From: Leisingera caerulea DSM 24564
GTDB taxonomy: Bacteria; Pseudomonadota; Alphaproteobacteria; Rhodobacterales; Rhodobacteraceae
Direction of reading: 5' to 3'
DNA length: 64,000 bases
NCBI RefSeq assembly: GCF_000473325.1
Contig: NZ_KI421513.1
Coordinates: 1,063,217 to 1,127,216 of the forward strand
The notes under the pieces are model-generated. The model was not told where the DNA came from. It ran no database searches and saw nothing but the letters and a program-made list of their open reading frames with translations. Shown one piece after another: positions 44,725-53,735 of this stretch. Position 1 is the first letter of the stretch. Each line of letters starts with the position of its first letter. A program made the translations under genes and the position numbers.

Positions 44725-45636
44725 TCACTCCGGCTGCACGAAAACCCGGCTCGGATGCAGCTCGCCCGATTTGTAGATGCCCACGGCGACCGCCTTGCCT
44801 TCAAGGGAGGCCCAGGCTTCGTCGCCATATTCCACGTCTGCGGCCATTACCATGCCCGGATTGCCATTGCGGAGCCGCACAGCCCCCTGCGGCGTGCACT
44901 TCAGTTCGGGCAGGTCGGCCAGGCCTTCCTCCAGCGGCCGCAGGTACTGATCGAGCTCAGGCGATTTCGCCAGTTCGTCAATGAGCTCCAGTGAGATGCC
45001 GTCTTCGGCATCAAACGGGCCTGACCAGATCCGCCGCAGTTCCTTGACGTGGCCATGGCAGCCCAGAGCCGCGCCCAGGTCGCGGGCAATTGAGCGCACA
45101 TAGCCGCCCTTGCCGCAGGTCATTTCCAGCACCACATGGTCTTCGTCAGGGCGGTCCAGCATTATCAGCTCTTCCACCCACAGCGGACGGGCCGCAATCT
45201 CCACATCCTCGCCATCGCGGGCAAGCTTGTAGGCGCGCTGGCCGTCGATCTTAACGGCGGAGAACTTGGGTGGCACCTGCATGATCTCGCCCAGAAAAGG
45301 CAGCAGCGCCTCCTTGATCTGCTCGTCGGTGGGGCGGGCATCGCTTTCGGCGATCACTTCGCCCTCAGCGTCATCGGTGTTGGTCGCCAGGCCCAGCCGC
45401 ACCGTGAAAGTATAGGCCTTCAACGCATCGGTGATATAGGGAACGGTCTTGGTCGCCTCGCCCAGCGCCACGGCAAGAACACCGGTTGCTTCGGGGTCCA
45501 GGGTGCCCGCATGGCCGGCCTTCTTGGCGTCCAGCGCCCAGCGCACCTTGTTCACAACCGCCGTCGAGGTCAGGCCCGCGGGCTTGTCCACCACCAGCCA
45601 GCCGGAAATATCGCGCCCTTTGCGTTTGCGTGCCAT
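44725..45636 (-). CDS. truB: tRNA pseudouridine-55 synthase
   Basis: Makes pseudouridine 55 in the T loop of nearly all tRNAs. The 303 aa protein has the catalytic motif [12 protein letters not shown] with Asp47, followed by [15 protein letters not shown] and the RNA-binding [14 protein letters not shown] segment ([16 protein letters not shown]), and a C-terminal PUA-like region. The ATG at 45636 ([13 protein letters not shown]) is used. Transcribed from the minus strand; in the normal order rpsO would follow immediately, but a DUF1643 gene and an RTX gene separate them. Confidence 0.97.
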   Translation of the reverse strand: MARKRKGRDISGWLVVDKPAGLTSTAVVNKVRWALDAKKAGHAGTLDPEATGVLAVALGEATKTVPYITDALKAYTFTVRLGLATNTDDAEGEVIAESDARPTDEQIKEALLPFLGEIMQVPPKFSAVKIDGQRAYKLARDGEDVEIAARPLWVEELIMLDRPDEDHVVLEMTCGKGGYVRSIARDLGAALGCHGHVKELRRIWSGPFDAEDGISLELIDELAKSPELDQYLRPLEEGLADLPELKCTPQGAVRLRNGNPGMVMAADVEYGDEAWASLEGKAVAVGIYKSGELHPSRVFVQPE

Positions 45637-45789
45637 GCATCGCCCCCCATGTGTCAGTGAGGCGCGCCGGTTACCGGATCGCCGGGACAGTGTCAATTTA
45701 GCAAATGGCAGGCCTCAAAGGAAAGCACCGGGGCCAGCGGAACCCGGCCATGCTTGCCCCGGACCGCCTGTGGCGCTAGGCAGGCGCCC

Positions 45790-46443
45790 ATGGCCGTATC
45801 AAGCGATTACACCCCGCCGCAGGACCCGCTGGAGATCCTCCACCACGACGCCGAGCTGCTGGCAGTGAACAAGCCCGCGGGCCTGCTATCGGTGCCAGGA
45901 CGCGGTGAGCACCTGGCCGACTGCCTGATCAGCCGCGTTCAGGCGGTGTTCCCCGAGGCGCTGCTGGTGCACCGGCTGGACCGGGACACCTCCGGCGTGA
46001 TGGTGTTCGGCCTCAGCCCCCACGCGCAGCGGCACCTGTCGATGCAGTTCGAAAAGCGTACCGCAAAAAAGGCCTATGTGGCGCGGGTCGATGGCAGGCT
46101 GGAGCCGCGGAGCGGCACAGTGGACCTGCCGCTGATCGTCGACTGGCCGAACCGGCCGAAACAGATGGTCTGCCATGAGACCGGCAAGCCGGCTGTCACC
46201 GGCTGGCGGGTGATGAAATACGAGGAAGGCGCCACACGGGTGCGGCTGACGCCCAAGACCGGGCGTTCGCATCAGCTGCGGGTGCACATGCTCTCTCTGG
46301 GCCACCCGATCCTGGGCGACCCGCTTTATGCCAGCGGCGCGGCGCTGGACCACCCGCGGCTGATGCTGCACTCCGAGGAGCTGCGGATCAAACACCCCGA
46401 CAGCGGCGAGTCGCTGAAGTTCCGGGTGAAACCGGACTTCTGA
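45790..46443 (+). CDS. RluA-family pseudouridine synthase
   Basis: A 217 aa single-domain RNA pseudouridine synthase. The catalytic motif HRLDRDTSGV (Asp64) and the downstream PKTGRSHQLRVHML are intact; there is no N-terminal S4 domain, as in RluA, which modifies 23S rRNA U746 and tRNA U32. Exact target not determined. The ATG at 45790 is used. It diverges from truB, so two pseudouridine synthases of different families are neighbours, and converges with the XRE regulator gene. Confidence 0.93.
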   Translation: MAVSSDYTPPQDPLEILHHDAELLAVNKPAGLLSVPGRGEHLADCLISRVQAVFPEALLVHRLDRDTSGVMVFGLSPHAQRHLSMQFEKRTAKKAYVARVDGRLEPRSGTVDLPLIVDWPNRPKQMVCHETGKPAVTGWRVMKYEEGATRVRLTPKTGRSHQLRVHMLSLGHPILGDPLYASGAALDHPRLMLHSEELRIKHPDSGESLKFRVKPDF

Positions 46444-46455
46444 CTCCGCCGCAGG

Positions 46456-47004
46456 TCACGGCGCCTCCATCACCATGATAAACAGTGTATCCGCGTGCAG
46501 CGCCTCATAGCTGTGCAGCCGGTCGCCGGGGTAGGTGTAGTAATCGCCGGGCTGCAGGCTCTCCTCCTGTCCGTCCGGCCCTGCCCGCATCTGCCCGGAG
46601 CAGACCAGCATATGCTCCACCGTGCCGCGCGGATGCGGCTGGGCGCGGCGGACCTGTCCCGGCTGCATCACAACCCGGTAGACATCACGGCGCACATTCG
46701 GCGGGCAGCGCGACAGCAGGACAGCGGTGAAATCCGATTGCTCCGATTCCAGCGGTTCCCCCTCCCCTCCCCGGATCAGGGTGGTGGCGGGCGCTTGGGT
46801 TTCAAACAACAGGCTCAGCGGGACATCGAGCGCAGCAGCCAGCGCCCAAAGCGTCTCTACGCTGGGATTCCCGTTGCCTGCCTCCAGCTGCGACAGGGTC
46901 GATTTGGCAATTCCCGCCTGCGCGGCAAGCGCTGACAGCGACTTGCCTGCACGGTTGCGCTCGCGCTGGATGGCTGCTGCGATCATCTGATTGGGCGCTG
47001 ACAT
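46456..47004 (-). CDS. XRE-family regulator with C-terminal cupin
   Basis: A 182 aa regulator: helix-turn-helix XRE domain (about 8-65; SLSALAAQAGIAKSTLSQLE) followed by a cupin ligand-binding domain (about 80-180; QPHPRGTVEHMLVCSGQMRA, GDYYTYPGDRLHSYEAL). Such regulators often control a neighbouring transporter and sense a small metabolite. It diverges from azlCD with 111 bp between the starts; that gap holds operator-like repeats and a plausible promoter. Confidence 0.92.
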   Translation of the reverse strand: MSAPNQMIAAAIQRERNRAGKSLSALAAQAGIAKSTLSQLEAGNGNPSVETLWALAAALDVPLSLLFETQAPATTLIRGGEGEPLESEQSDFTAVLLSRCPPNVRRDVYRVVMQPGQVRRAQPHPRGTVEHMLVCSGQMRAGPDGQEESLQPGDYYTYPGDRLHSYEALHADTLFIMVMEAP

Positions 47005-47024
47005 GTTCTGTATTTCATCCTTTC

Positions 47025-47080
47025 GTTCGCCTTGACGAACAAACGCAGCGTTCGATATAGAAGTCTCGCGTTCGGTATAG
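47025..47080 (+). promoter_or_regulatory. azlC promoter with repeated operator-like sites
   Basis: A 13-base word GCGTTCGATATAG (47048-47060) recurs as GCGTTCGGTATAG (47068-47080), exactly 20 bp apart, so both face the same side of the helix. An inverted repeat GTTCG/CGAAC (47025-47029 with 47036-47040) lies just before. TTGACG (47032-47037) and TATAGA (47056-47061), 18 bp apart, form a plausible sigma-70 promoter for azlC that overlaps the first repeat. The XRE-cupin regulator encoded next door is the natural candidate to bind. Confidence 0.65.
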
Positions 47081-47115
47081 CTGAACTACAGACCCGCTTC
47101 CAGAGGAGCCGTCTA

Positions 47116-47829
47116 ATGACCCTGCAAGAAATAACCCGCAGCAGTCCCGCCCGGAGCCAGTTGACCGCCGGTCTTCGGGACATCCTGCCCCTGGCAGTTG
47201 GGGTAGGTGTCTACGGACTGGCGTTTGGCCTGCTTGCTGCGCAGGCGCAAATGGACGGACTTCAGACCGGGGTGATGGGCACTATCGTCTTCGCCGGCTC
47301 CTCGCAGATCATCGCTGTGGAACGGCTGGTTGCGGGGGCAGGCGCCGGGGCGGCGCTGCTGGCCGGGCTGGCGCTGAACCTGCGACTGCTGCTGATCACT
47401 GCCTCGCTGCGGGATGAATTCGCCGGACGCCCCTGGTGGCAGGTGGTGCTCGGGGTTCACCTGGCGACGGATGAGAACTGGGCGCTGATGCACGCGATGC
47501 GCGCCCGCGGCCGCCGCACCGGCTATTGGTATCTGGTGGGCGGCGGCCTGGGGCTGGTGGCGGTCTGGGTGCTGGCCACGGTGGCGGGAGCCAGTTTTGC
47601 CACGGCGGTGCCGGAGCCCAAAGCGTTGGGCATGGATTTTGCCTTCACTGCCGCCTTTATCGCCATCCTGCGCTCGTTGTGGAGCGGCAGCGCGATGCTG
47701 CTGCCTTGGATCGGATCCATCGCCGTTGTTCTGCTGGCGGGCCTGCTGACCCCGCTCGATCCCACTTGGACCCTGATACTGGGCGGCCTTAGCGGCGCCG
47801 CGATTGCCGGAGTGCTGGGCAGTGACTGA
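47116..47829 (+). CDS. azlC: AzlC-family branched-chain amino acid exporter subunit
   Basis: A 237 aa inner-membrane protein with seven to eight helices. Family features are GVGVYGLAFGLLAAQA, VFAGSSQIIAVERLV and LNLRLLLITASLRDE. With AzlD it forms an exporter for branched-chain amino acids or similar compounds (AzlCD, YgaZH). Start at the ATG 47116 after a GAGGAG ribosome site. It overlaps azlD and is divergent from an XRE-cupin regulator gene. Confidence 0.93.
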   Translation: MTLQEITRSSPARSQLTAGLRDILPLAVGVGVYGLAFGLLAAQAQMDGLQTGVMGTIVFAGSSQIIAVERLVAGAGAGAALLAGLALNLRLLLITASLRDEFAGRPWWQVVLGVHLATDENWALMHAMRARGRRTGYWYLVGGGLGLVAVWVLATVAGASFATAVPEPKALGMDFAFTAAFIAILRSLWSGSAMLLPWIGSIAVVLLAGLLTPLDPTWTLILGGLSGAAIAGVLGSD

Positions 47830-48115
47830 AACCTGGCTCCTGATATTCGCCCTCGCAGCCGCAACCTTCACTGTACGGCTCTCTGGCTACCTGCTGGGCC
47901 GGCGGGTGCCGGAACACGGCCCTTGGGCGCGTGGCCTGCAGGCCTTGCCGGGCTGCCTTATCCTTTCACTGGTCACCTATCTGTTGATGCAGGGCGGACC
48001 GCTGGAGTGGGCAGCGGGCGCTGCCTCGCTGACCATAGCATTAGCAACCCGCAGCCTTCCCCTGGCCATGGCCGGGGGAATCGCCGCAATCTGCCTGCTT
48101 AGAGCGTACTTCTGA
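47822..48115 (+). CDS. azlD: AzlD-family transporter subunit
   Basis: A 97 aa membrane protein with three to four helices, partner of AzlC. The pattern FALAAATFTVRLSGYLLGRR and LPGCLILSLVTYLL are typical of the family. The GTG at 47822 lies within the azlC stop region (GTGACTGA), so translation is coupled. A TTG 18 bp further upstream is less likely. Confidence 0.9.
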   Translation: MTETWLLIFALAAATFTVRLSGYLLGRRVPEHGPWARGLQALPGCLILSLVTYLLMQGGPLEWAAGAASLTIALATRSLPLAMAGGIAAICLLRAYF

Positions 48116-48155
48116 TCCCCTGCGCCGCCAGCGCTTTTCTGCCCCTTGCCCGGAC

Positions 48156-48222
48156 GCAGCACGGGCCACGCCCAAGCCGGCGGGCGCCCGGCGCAGCCGG
48201 GGGCATGCGGGCGCGGGAGCAC
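48156..48222. repeat. Dispersed repeat, copy 2
   Basis: A 67 bp intergenic stretch after azlD that matches 41990-42059 with a few changes, including the shared core CCCGGCGCAGCCGGGG and the end TGCGGGCGCGGGAGCAC. Same orientation as copy 1. Confidence 0.7.
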
Positions 48223-48248
48223 ACCCGCACGGGACGGGGGCGATGCTG

Positions 48249-48278
48249 GAAAAAAGAAAGCCGCCCCGGAAGGCGGCT
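48249..48278 (-). terminator. Terminator of the aldehyde dehydrogenase gene
   Basis: Stem AGCCGCC / GGCGGCT (48259-48265 with 48272-48278) and, on the minus strand, TTCTTTTTT after it, 26 bp past the stop codon. Confidence 0.9.
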
Positions 48279-48303
48279 CTCCGTTCGTTCCAAAACAGGG
48301 GGC

Positions 48304-49743
48304 TTATTCAGCTGCCCAGCCGCCGACGGCTTTCACTTCCAGGAAATCTTCGATCCCCCATTTGCCGCCCTCCCGTCCCTGGCCGGACTGCTTCATGCCG
48401 CCAAAGGGCGATCCGGCGGAGCGCGACTTGCCGTTCATTTCCACCATGCCGGAGCGCAGCGCGCGGGCCATGCGGTTGGCGCGGGCGCCATCCTGGGTCT
48501 GCACATAGTTGGTAAGGCCATAGGGTGTGTCGTTGGCAATCTCTATCGCCTCTTCTTCGGTCTCGAACGGCAGGATCGACAGCACCGGTCCAAAGATCTC
48601 TTCACGCGCGATGGTCATCTGGTTGTTCACATCGGCAAAGACCGTGGGCTTCACATAATAACCCTTGTTCAGCCCGTCCGGACGCCCTGTGCCGCCCGCC
48701 ACCAGTTTGGCGCCTTCATCGATGCCCTTCTGGATCAGGTCCTGGATCTTGTTCCACTGCAGCTCATTCACCACCGGGCCGATGTGGCGGCCTTCCTTAT
48801 CGGCGGGACCGACTTCGACCTTTGCCGCCACTTCCGCAGCCTCGGACACCACGCGGTCATAGATGCCCTTCTGCACCAGCATCCGGCTGGGCGCGTTGCA
48901 ACTCTGGCCGGTGTTCTGCATCATGTGCAGCACGCCGCGCTTCACTGCCTTCTCGTCGGCATCCTCAAAGATCACATTGGCGCCTTTGCCGCCCAGCTCC
49001 AGATGCACTTTCTTCAGGGTCTGAGCCGCGTTCTGCGAAATTGCGATACCTGCGCGGGTGGAGCCGGTGAAGGACACCATGTCCACGTCCGGGTGCCCGG
49101 TAAGCTGCGCACCAACACCGGTCCCGTCGCCGTTCACCAGGTTGAAGACGCCTGCGGGGAAGCCAGCCTCGTCCATCAGTTCAGCAAAGATCATCGCGTT
49201 CAGCGGGCTTTGCTCGGACGGCTTCAGCACCATTGTGCAGCCGGCAACCGCCGCTGCGCCCACTTTGAGGGTGATTTGGTTCATCGGCCAGTTCCACGGT
49301 GTGATCAGCGCACAGACGCCGACGGGCTCATGGATAATCCGGTCGTTCGGGGCGTTTTCGTTCAGCGGCGCGTCGAACTTGAACTCCTTGGCCGCGGCGA
49401 TGAAGTTGCGCAGGTGCCAGCTGCCGGCACCAACCTGCGACGTGCGCGACAGGTTGATCGGCGCGCCCATTTCCATCGACATTGCCTGGGCCAGGTCCTC
49501 AGCCCGGGATTCATAGATTGCGACCAGCTTTTCGACCAGCGCGATGCGCTCTTCCACCGGGGTGTCCATCCAGCCCGGAAAGGCAGCCTTGGCCGCCGCA
49601 ACCGCAGCGTTGGTGTCAGCCTCTGAGCCCAGCGAGATGACAGCGCAGGGTTCCTCGGTCGAGGGGTTGATCACCTCGAAGTCATTCGGCTCAGCAGGGG
49701 ATACCCACTGGCCATTGATGTAAAAGTCGCGTTTCTCGATCAT
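48304..49743 (-). CDS. Aldehyde dehydrogenase family protein (single domain)
   Basis: A 479 aa NAD(P)-dependent aldehyde dehydrogenase. Catalytic Cys282 in MQNTGQSCNAPSR and Glu249 in LELGGKGANV are intact, with the Rossmann segment VSFTGSTRAGIA. Substrate not assigned; by overall pattern it is near the broad-range ALDH family. The start is ATG 49743. It is transcribed alone on the minus strand, ending at a strong terminator. Confidence 0.94.
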   Translation of the reverse strand: MIEKRDFYINGQWVSPAEPNDFEVINPSTEEPCAVISLGSEADTNAAVAAAKAAFPGWMDTPVEERIALVEKLVAIYESRAEDLAQAMSMEMGAPINLSRTSQVGAGSWHLRNFIAAAKEFKFDAPLNENAPNDRIIHEPVGVCALITPWNWPMNQITLKVGAAAVAGCTMVLKPSEQSPLNAMIFAELMDEAGFPAGVFNLVNGDGTGVGAQLTGHPDVDMVSFTGSTRAGIAISQNAAQTLKKVHLELGGKGANVIFEDADEKAVKRGVLHMMQNTGQSCNAPSRMLVQKGIYDRVVSEAAEVAAKVEVGPADKEGRHIGPVVNELQWNKIQDLIQKGIDEGAKLVAGGTGRPDGLNKGYYVKPTVFADVNNQMTIAREEIFGPVLSILPFETEEEAIEIANDTPYGLTNYVQTQDGARANRMARALRSGMVEMNGKSRSAGSPFGGMKQSGQGREGGKWGIEDFLEVKAVGGWAAE

Positions 49744-50059
49744 GCGGGATCTCCCAATTCAGACGTTTTCTCCCAACCGTCTGGCCGGTTTGGCGGCCAC
49801 TGTGTCACTCGGCCAGCAGGGGGGCAAGGGGCTTCGGCTGCGTAATTTGATCAAATTTCAGCCAGTGCTGTCAACGCACCTGACGCAGCGCCCGCAAATC
49901 CTTGCCACGCAAGGCAATTGGAGAATTCTCGTGGCATCCCGGGCCAAGCGCTGTAACGTAGCGGCGGAGCCCCCAGGTTGCACTTGGGGCGACTCGGGCT
50001 GCCCGACGGCAGCCGGACGCAACAATCAGACACGACACCCTGACTAGGAGGACACTGCA
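49744..50059. other. Gene-free stretch between divergent ALDH and peroxiredoxin genes
   Basis: The 316 bp gap must hold promoters for both genes. I see a good AGGAGGACACTGCA ribosome site before the peroxiredoxin start, but no convincing -35/-10 pair, OxyR-type site or reading frame. Confidence 0.6.
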
Positions 50060-50710
50060 ATGGGTTTGCGCATTAACGACGTGGTCCCGGATTTTACCGC
50101 TGAAACCGACCAGGGCACCATCAACTTCCATGACTGGATCGGCGACAGCTGGGCGATTCTGTTTTCGCACCCCAAGGACTTCACCCCGGTCTGCACCACT
50201 GAATTTTCGGCTGTCGCGCAGCTGAATGACGAATGGGCCAAGCGGAACACCAAGGTCATCGGCGTTTCCGTCGACAGCGCCGAGGATCACCGCAAGTGGA
50301 AGAAGGACATTGAGGAATACGGCAAGGCCAATCCCGGCTTCCCGATCATCGCGGATGACGGTTTGGCGGTGTCCAAGGCGTTCGACATGCTGCCGGCCGA
50401 AGCCTATCTGCCCGACGGCCGCACCCCGGCCGACAGCGCCACCGTGCGGTCCGTCTTCATCATCGGCCCGGACAAGCAGCTGAAGCTGAACATGACCTAC
50501 CCGATGACCGTAGGCCGTAACTTTGCCGAAATCCTGCGCGCGCTGGACGGGCTGCAGATGACCGCCAAGGGCGTCGCCACGCCCGCCAACTGGGTGCCGG
50601 GCGAGGACGTGATCATCCCGCCGAGTGTCTCGGACGAAGAGGCCACCGCGAAATTCGGCGAGTACGAAACCATCTTCCCTTACCTTCGCAAGGTAAAGGC
50701 GCCGGAGTAA
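50060..50710 (+). CDS. 1-Cys peroxiredoxin (Prx6 type)
   Basis: A 216 aa peroxide reductase. The peroxidatic Cys45 is in DFTPVCTTEF, with a Prx6-type long C-terminal domain (about 150-216: PMTVGRNFAEILRAL, then NWVPGEDVIIPPSV). No resolving Cys is seen in the C-terminal part, so it uses an outside thiol such as glutathione. Strong AGGAGG ribosome site 8 bp before the ATG. It reads towards the manC gene. Confidence 0.95.
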   Translation: MGLRINDVVPDFTAETDQGTINFHDWIGDSWAILFSHPKDFTPVCTTEFSAVAQLNDEWAKRNTKVIGVSVDSAEDHRKWKKDIEEYGKANPGFPIIADDGLAVSKAFDMLPAEAYLPDGRTPADSATVRSVFIIGPDKQLKLNMTYPMTVGRNFAEILRALDGLQMTAKGVATPANWVPGEDVIIPPSVSDEEATAKFGEYETIFPYLRKVKAPE

Positions 50711-50839
50711 TATCAGACACACGCAATTTGGGGACGGCATGGCAATCAGGCAGTGCCGTTCTCAGCCCGGCAGGCCGCGTTGAGCGTTTGTCTTCGGAGT
50801 TCCATTCGCTTATAGCGCATGAAAAAACAGGAGGTCCGA

Positions 50840-52267
50840 ATGCAGATCACTCCAGTCTTGATGTGCGGCGGCTCGGGAACACGGCTGTGGCCGTTGTCAC
50901 GCGAATCTTACCCCAAGCAGTTCACGTCTCTGAAAGGTGGAAAAACCCTGTTTCAGGAAAGCGTCGGGCGGCTGTCAGGCGACGGGTTCGCGGCGCCCAT
51001 TGTGGTGACCAATTCGGATTTCCGGTTTGTCGTGACCGAACAGCTTCTGGGCGCAGGCATTGACCCGGGCGCCATCCTGATTGAGCCGGACCGGCGCAAT
51101 ACCGCGCCTGCCGTTCTGGCAGCAGCCTTGCACGCTTTTGCCGAGGACCCCGATACACTGCTGATCGTTGCCCCTTCTGATCATGTGATACCGGATGCAG
51201 ACGCCTTCCGTGCTGCAATTCTGGCAGGAACAGAGCGAGCGCAGGCTGGCGATCTAGTGACCTTCGGCATTGTGCCATCGCACCCGGAAACCGGCTATGG
51301 TTACCTTCAGCTGGACGGAGAAGCCGAGCCTGGAAAGCCAGCACCGCTGAGCCGTTTTGTCGAAAAACCCGACGCCGCCGCCGCGGCCAAGATGCTGGCA
51401 GCCGGAAACTACCTTTGGAACGCCGGCATCTTCCTGTTCACCGCACGCGCGCTCATTGCCGCTTTTGAACAGCACGCTGCGCATTTGGTCGATCCAGTCC
51501 GCAAGTCCGTCGAAAACGCCAAGGCGGATCTCGGCTTTCTGCGCCTGGACCCGGCCTCCTGGTCCGCGGCGGAGGACATCTCGATCGACTATGCGATCAT
51601 GGAAAAGGCCAAGAATATCTGTTCCGTGCCTTTCGAGGGAAAATGGTCAGATCTTGGAGATTGGAACGCCGTCTGGGCAGAGAGCGGCCCGGATTCGGAC
51701 GGTGTCGCGACCAATGGCAACGCAGCGGCAATTGACTGCAAGGATGTGCTGCTCCGGTCTGAATCCGACGGCCAGCAGATTGTCGGCCTGGGACTGGACG
51801 GCATTGTGGCCATTGCCATGCCCGACGCTGTTCTTGTGGCGGACAAGTCCCGGACGCAGGACGTCAAGAAGGCCGTCGAACTGCTGAAATCGGAACAGGC
51901 GCCGCAAGCGGTGAAATTCCCGCGCGACCACCGCCCGTGGGGCTATTTCGACAGCCTGGCTACAGGGCGGCGGTTCCAGGTGAAACGGATCGTTGTCAAA
52001 CCGGGCGCAGCGCTGTCGCTGCAAAGCCATTTCCACCGCTCAGAGCACTGGATCGTGGTGCAAGGCACCGCGCGCGTCACCATCGATGATACCCAGCAGC
52101 TGGTCGGGGAAAACCAGTCTGTCTATATCCCGCTGGGTGCCGTTCACCGGATGGAAAACCCCGGCAAGTTGGACATGGTGCTGATCGAGGTTCAGACCGG
52201 TTCCTACCTCGGCGAGGATGACATCATCCGTTACGAGGATGTCTACGCCCGCAGCGAAACCGACTGA
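50840..52267 (+). CDS. Mannose-1-phosphate guanylyltransferase / mannose-6-phosphate isomerase
   Basis: A 475 aa bifunctional enzyme (ManC/AlgA type) for GDP-mannose, used for surface polysaccharide. The nucleotidyl-transferase part starts with VLMCGGSGTRLWPLSRESYP and contains FVEKPD; the C-terminal cupin (about 350-470) has the phosphomannose isomerase pattern LQSHFHRSEHWIVVQGTARV. The ATG at 50840 is used because AGGAGG lies 6 bp before it; the upstream ATG at 50819 has no such site. Its last 25 bp overlap the end of the convergent glycosyltransferase gene. Confidence 0.96.
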   Translation: MQITPVLMCGGSGTRLWPLSRESYPKQFTSLKGGKTLFQESVGRLSGDGFAAPIVVTNSDFRFVVTEQLLGAGIDPGAILIEPDRRNTAPAVLAAALHAFAEDPDTLLIVAPSDHVIPDADAFRAAILAGTERAQAGDLVTFGIVPSHPETGYGYLQLDGEAEPGKPAPLSRFVEKPDAAAAAKMLAAGNYLWNAGIFLFTARALIAAFEQHAAHLVDPVRKSVENAKADLGFLRLDPASWSAAEDISIDYAIMEKAKNICSVPFEGKWSDLGDWNAVWAESGPDSDGVATNGNAAAIDCKDVLLRSESDGQQIVGLGLDGIVAIAMPDAVLVADKSRTQDVKKAVELLKSEQAPQAVKFPRDHRPWGYFDSLATGRRFQVKRIVVKPGAALSLQSHFHRSEHWIVVQGTARVTIDDTQQLVGENQSVYIPLGAVHRMENPGKLDMVLIEVQTGSYLGEDDIIRYEDVYARSETD

Positions 52268-53538
52268 GCACGGGCCGGTTCGGAATTGGCGGCAACATTG
52301 GCCAGCAAATCCTGGCCAAAGTCGCGCCACGTGCGAAGCTGATCACGGTTCGCCGCGATCTTCGCCCGCCATTCGGCGGCAAAGACTTCGTCCTGCACAA
52401 GGCGCTGAATATGCCCGGCCAGGGTTTCAGGGTCATCGACGCCGAAATACAGCCCCAGTTCGCCGCAAACTTCGTGCATGACCGGAATGTCCGCGCAAAC
52501 CGCTGGGACACCCGCCCACAGCGCCTCGCCGGCGGGCAGCCCCCAGCCTTCGATGCGGGAGGGCAGGATCACCCCCTGGGAGGATTCGTACAGCCGCACC
52601 AGGTCGCTCTGGTTCGGGGTGTCCAGCTGCAGTACATGCGGCTTGACCAGCGCCATTTCCTCCTTGTCGAGGTAGTCCATCGTGCGGTGGCGCCGTTTGC
52701 CGGCCATGACCAGCAGCGGCGGCGTCCCGCCCCGCTTGGCGATCAGGTTCATCGCATTCAGAACCACATCAAGGTTCTTGCGGCCCAGCATCGTGCCGAC
52801 CATCAGGAAATAGGGGCGCTCAGGGATGTCCACCGACTGCTCTTCATCTCCGGCGCGCAGCTCATGAACCAACGGCGCTACCGAGGTGCGCTTGAGCTCG
52901 GGCAGAATGCCCTGGCTGGCAAAATCCTTTGCATCATCGATGGTGAACTGCGAGTTGCCGATCACGTGATCCGCGTGCTCCAGCAGCCACTGGTTGTCGC
53001 CCAGGAAAGAACTGGAGAAGTCGGGGGCACCGCCGCGTTTGAAATCATGCAGAGGGATCATATCGTGAATCAGCACGTGAATTTCCACGTCCAGATTTTT
53101 CAGATGCTTGATCGGGTGAATGATCAGCTTGGGTCGTCCGCAGCTCACCCAGGCGCCGCCATCCAACGACACGATCGGGTTGTCAGCGCCGCTCAGCGCC
53201 CAGCGGGACCGCTCGATCAGGTCCACAACACCGAACACAAAAGGCGCTGCGTAGTGCAGAGCCTTCTTTTTCTTGCGATTGTGGATCCGGCGCATGAAAA
53301 AAGGCTTGCCGGAATTCGGCACATTCAGGTCAATCCCGCCCTCGGCGGTATCGTCATACTTTGGGAAAATCTCAAAAAACGCGTCATGCCCCTGGGAATA
53401 CGCAACAAACCGGGTGCCGTTGTTGGCCCGGAAGGCCTCTTTGGCGCCTTCCGCGACGACCTTGGCAATGCCGTAATACGTCTTGAACCCGTGGGACAGA
53501 TACAGCAGCTCGGTCAAATCGTAAAAGAGCGGACGCAT
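52243..53538 (-). CDS. GT4-family glycosyltransferase
   Basis: A 431 aa glycosyltransferase with a GT-B fold. The C-terminal half has the donor-binding motif PSRIEGWGLPAGEALWAGVP and MVGTMLGRKNLDVVL. The donor may be GDP-mannose, given the adjacent guanylyltransferase gene. No signal peptide or membrane helix is evident. The start at 53538 (MRPLFYDLTELLYL) follows a GGAGATCC ribosome site. The two genes overlap tail to tail by 25 bp; both probably serve capsule or exopolysaccharide synthesis. Confidence 0.9.
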   Translation of the reverse strand: MRPLFYDLTELLYLSHGFKTYYGIAKVVAEGAKEAFRANNGTRFVAYSQGHDAFFEIFPKYDDTAEGGIDLNVPNSGKPFFMRRIHNRKKKKALHYAAPFVFGVVDLIERSRWALSGADNPIVSLDGGAWVSCGRPKLIIHPIKHLKNLDVEIHVLIHDMIPLHDFKRGGAPDFSSSFLGDNQWLLEHADHVIGNSQFTIDDAKDFASQGILPELKRTSVAPLVHELRAGDEEQSVDIPERPYFLMVGTMLGRKNLDVVLNAMNLIAKRGGTPPLLVMAGKRRHRTMDYLDKEEMALVKPHVLQLDTPNQSDLVRLYESSQGVILPSRIEGWGLPAGEALWAGVPAVCADIPVMHEVCGELGLYFGVDDPETLAGHIQRLVQDEVFAAEWRAKIAANRDQLRTWRDFGQDLLANVAANSEPARAQSVSLRA

Positions 53539-53685
53539 GGGATCTCCAGCTGAGTTTTTAAGCAGCCCGGCCATCGCTCCCGTCGGCTTCACGACAAGCG
53601 GAGCAGCGTAAGAACCGGAAAGCGCAGTGCGTTGTGCGCAGGGTCCGGGCACCTGCCGCCAGCGGCAGCGGGGCGGGTCAGAGCA

Positions 53686-53717
53686 GACGGGTTCCGGCCT
53701 TGCAGCCGGAACCCGTC
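53686..53717 (-). terminator. Hairpin terminator candidate of pnp
   Basis: Perfect 13 bp stem GACGGGTTCCGGC / GCCGGAACCCGTC with a 6-base loop, 18 bp past the pnp stop. The T-run after it is short (TCTGCTCTG). It may also shield pnp mRNA from its own enzyme product. Confidence 0.65.
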
Positions 53718-53735
53718 CGGAAACTGTTGCAGGCC

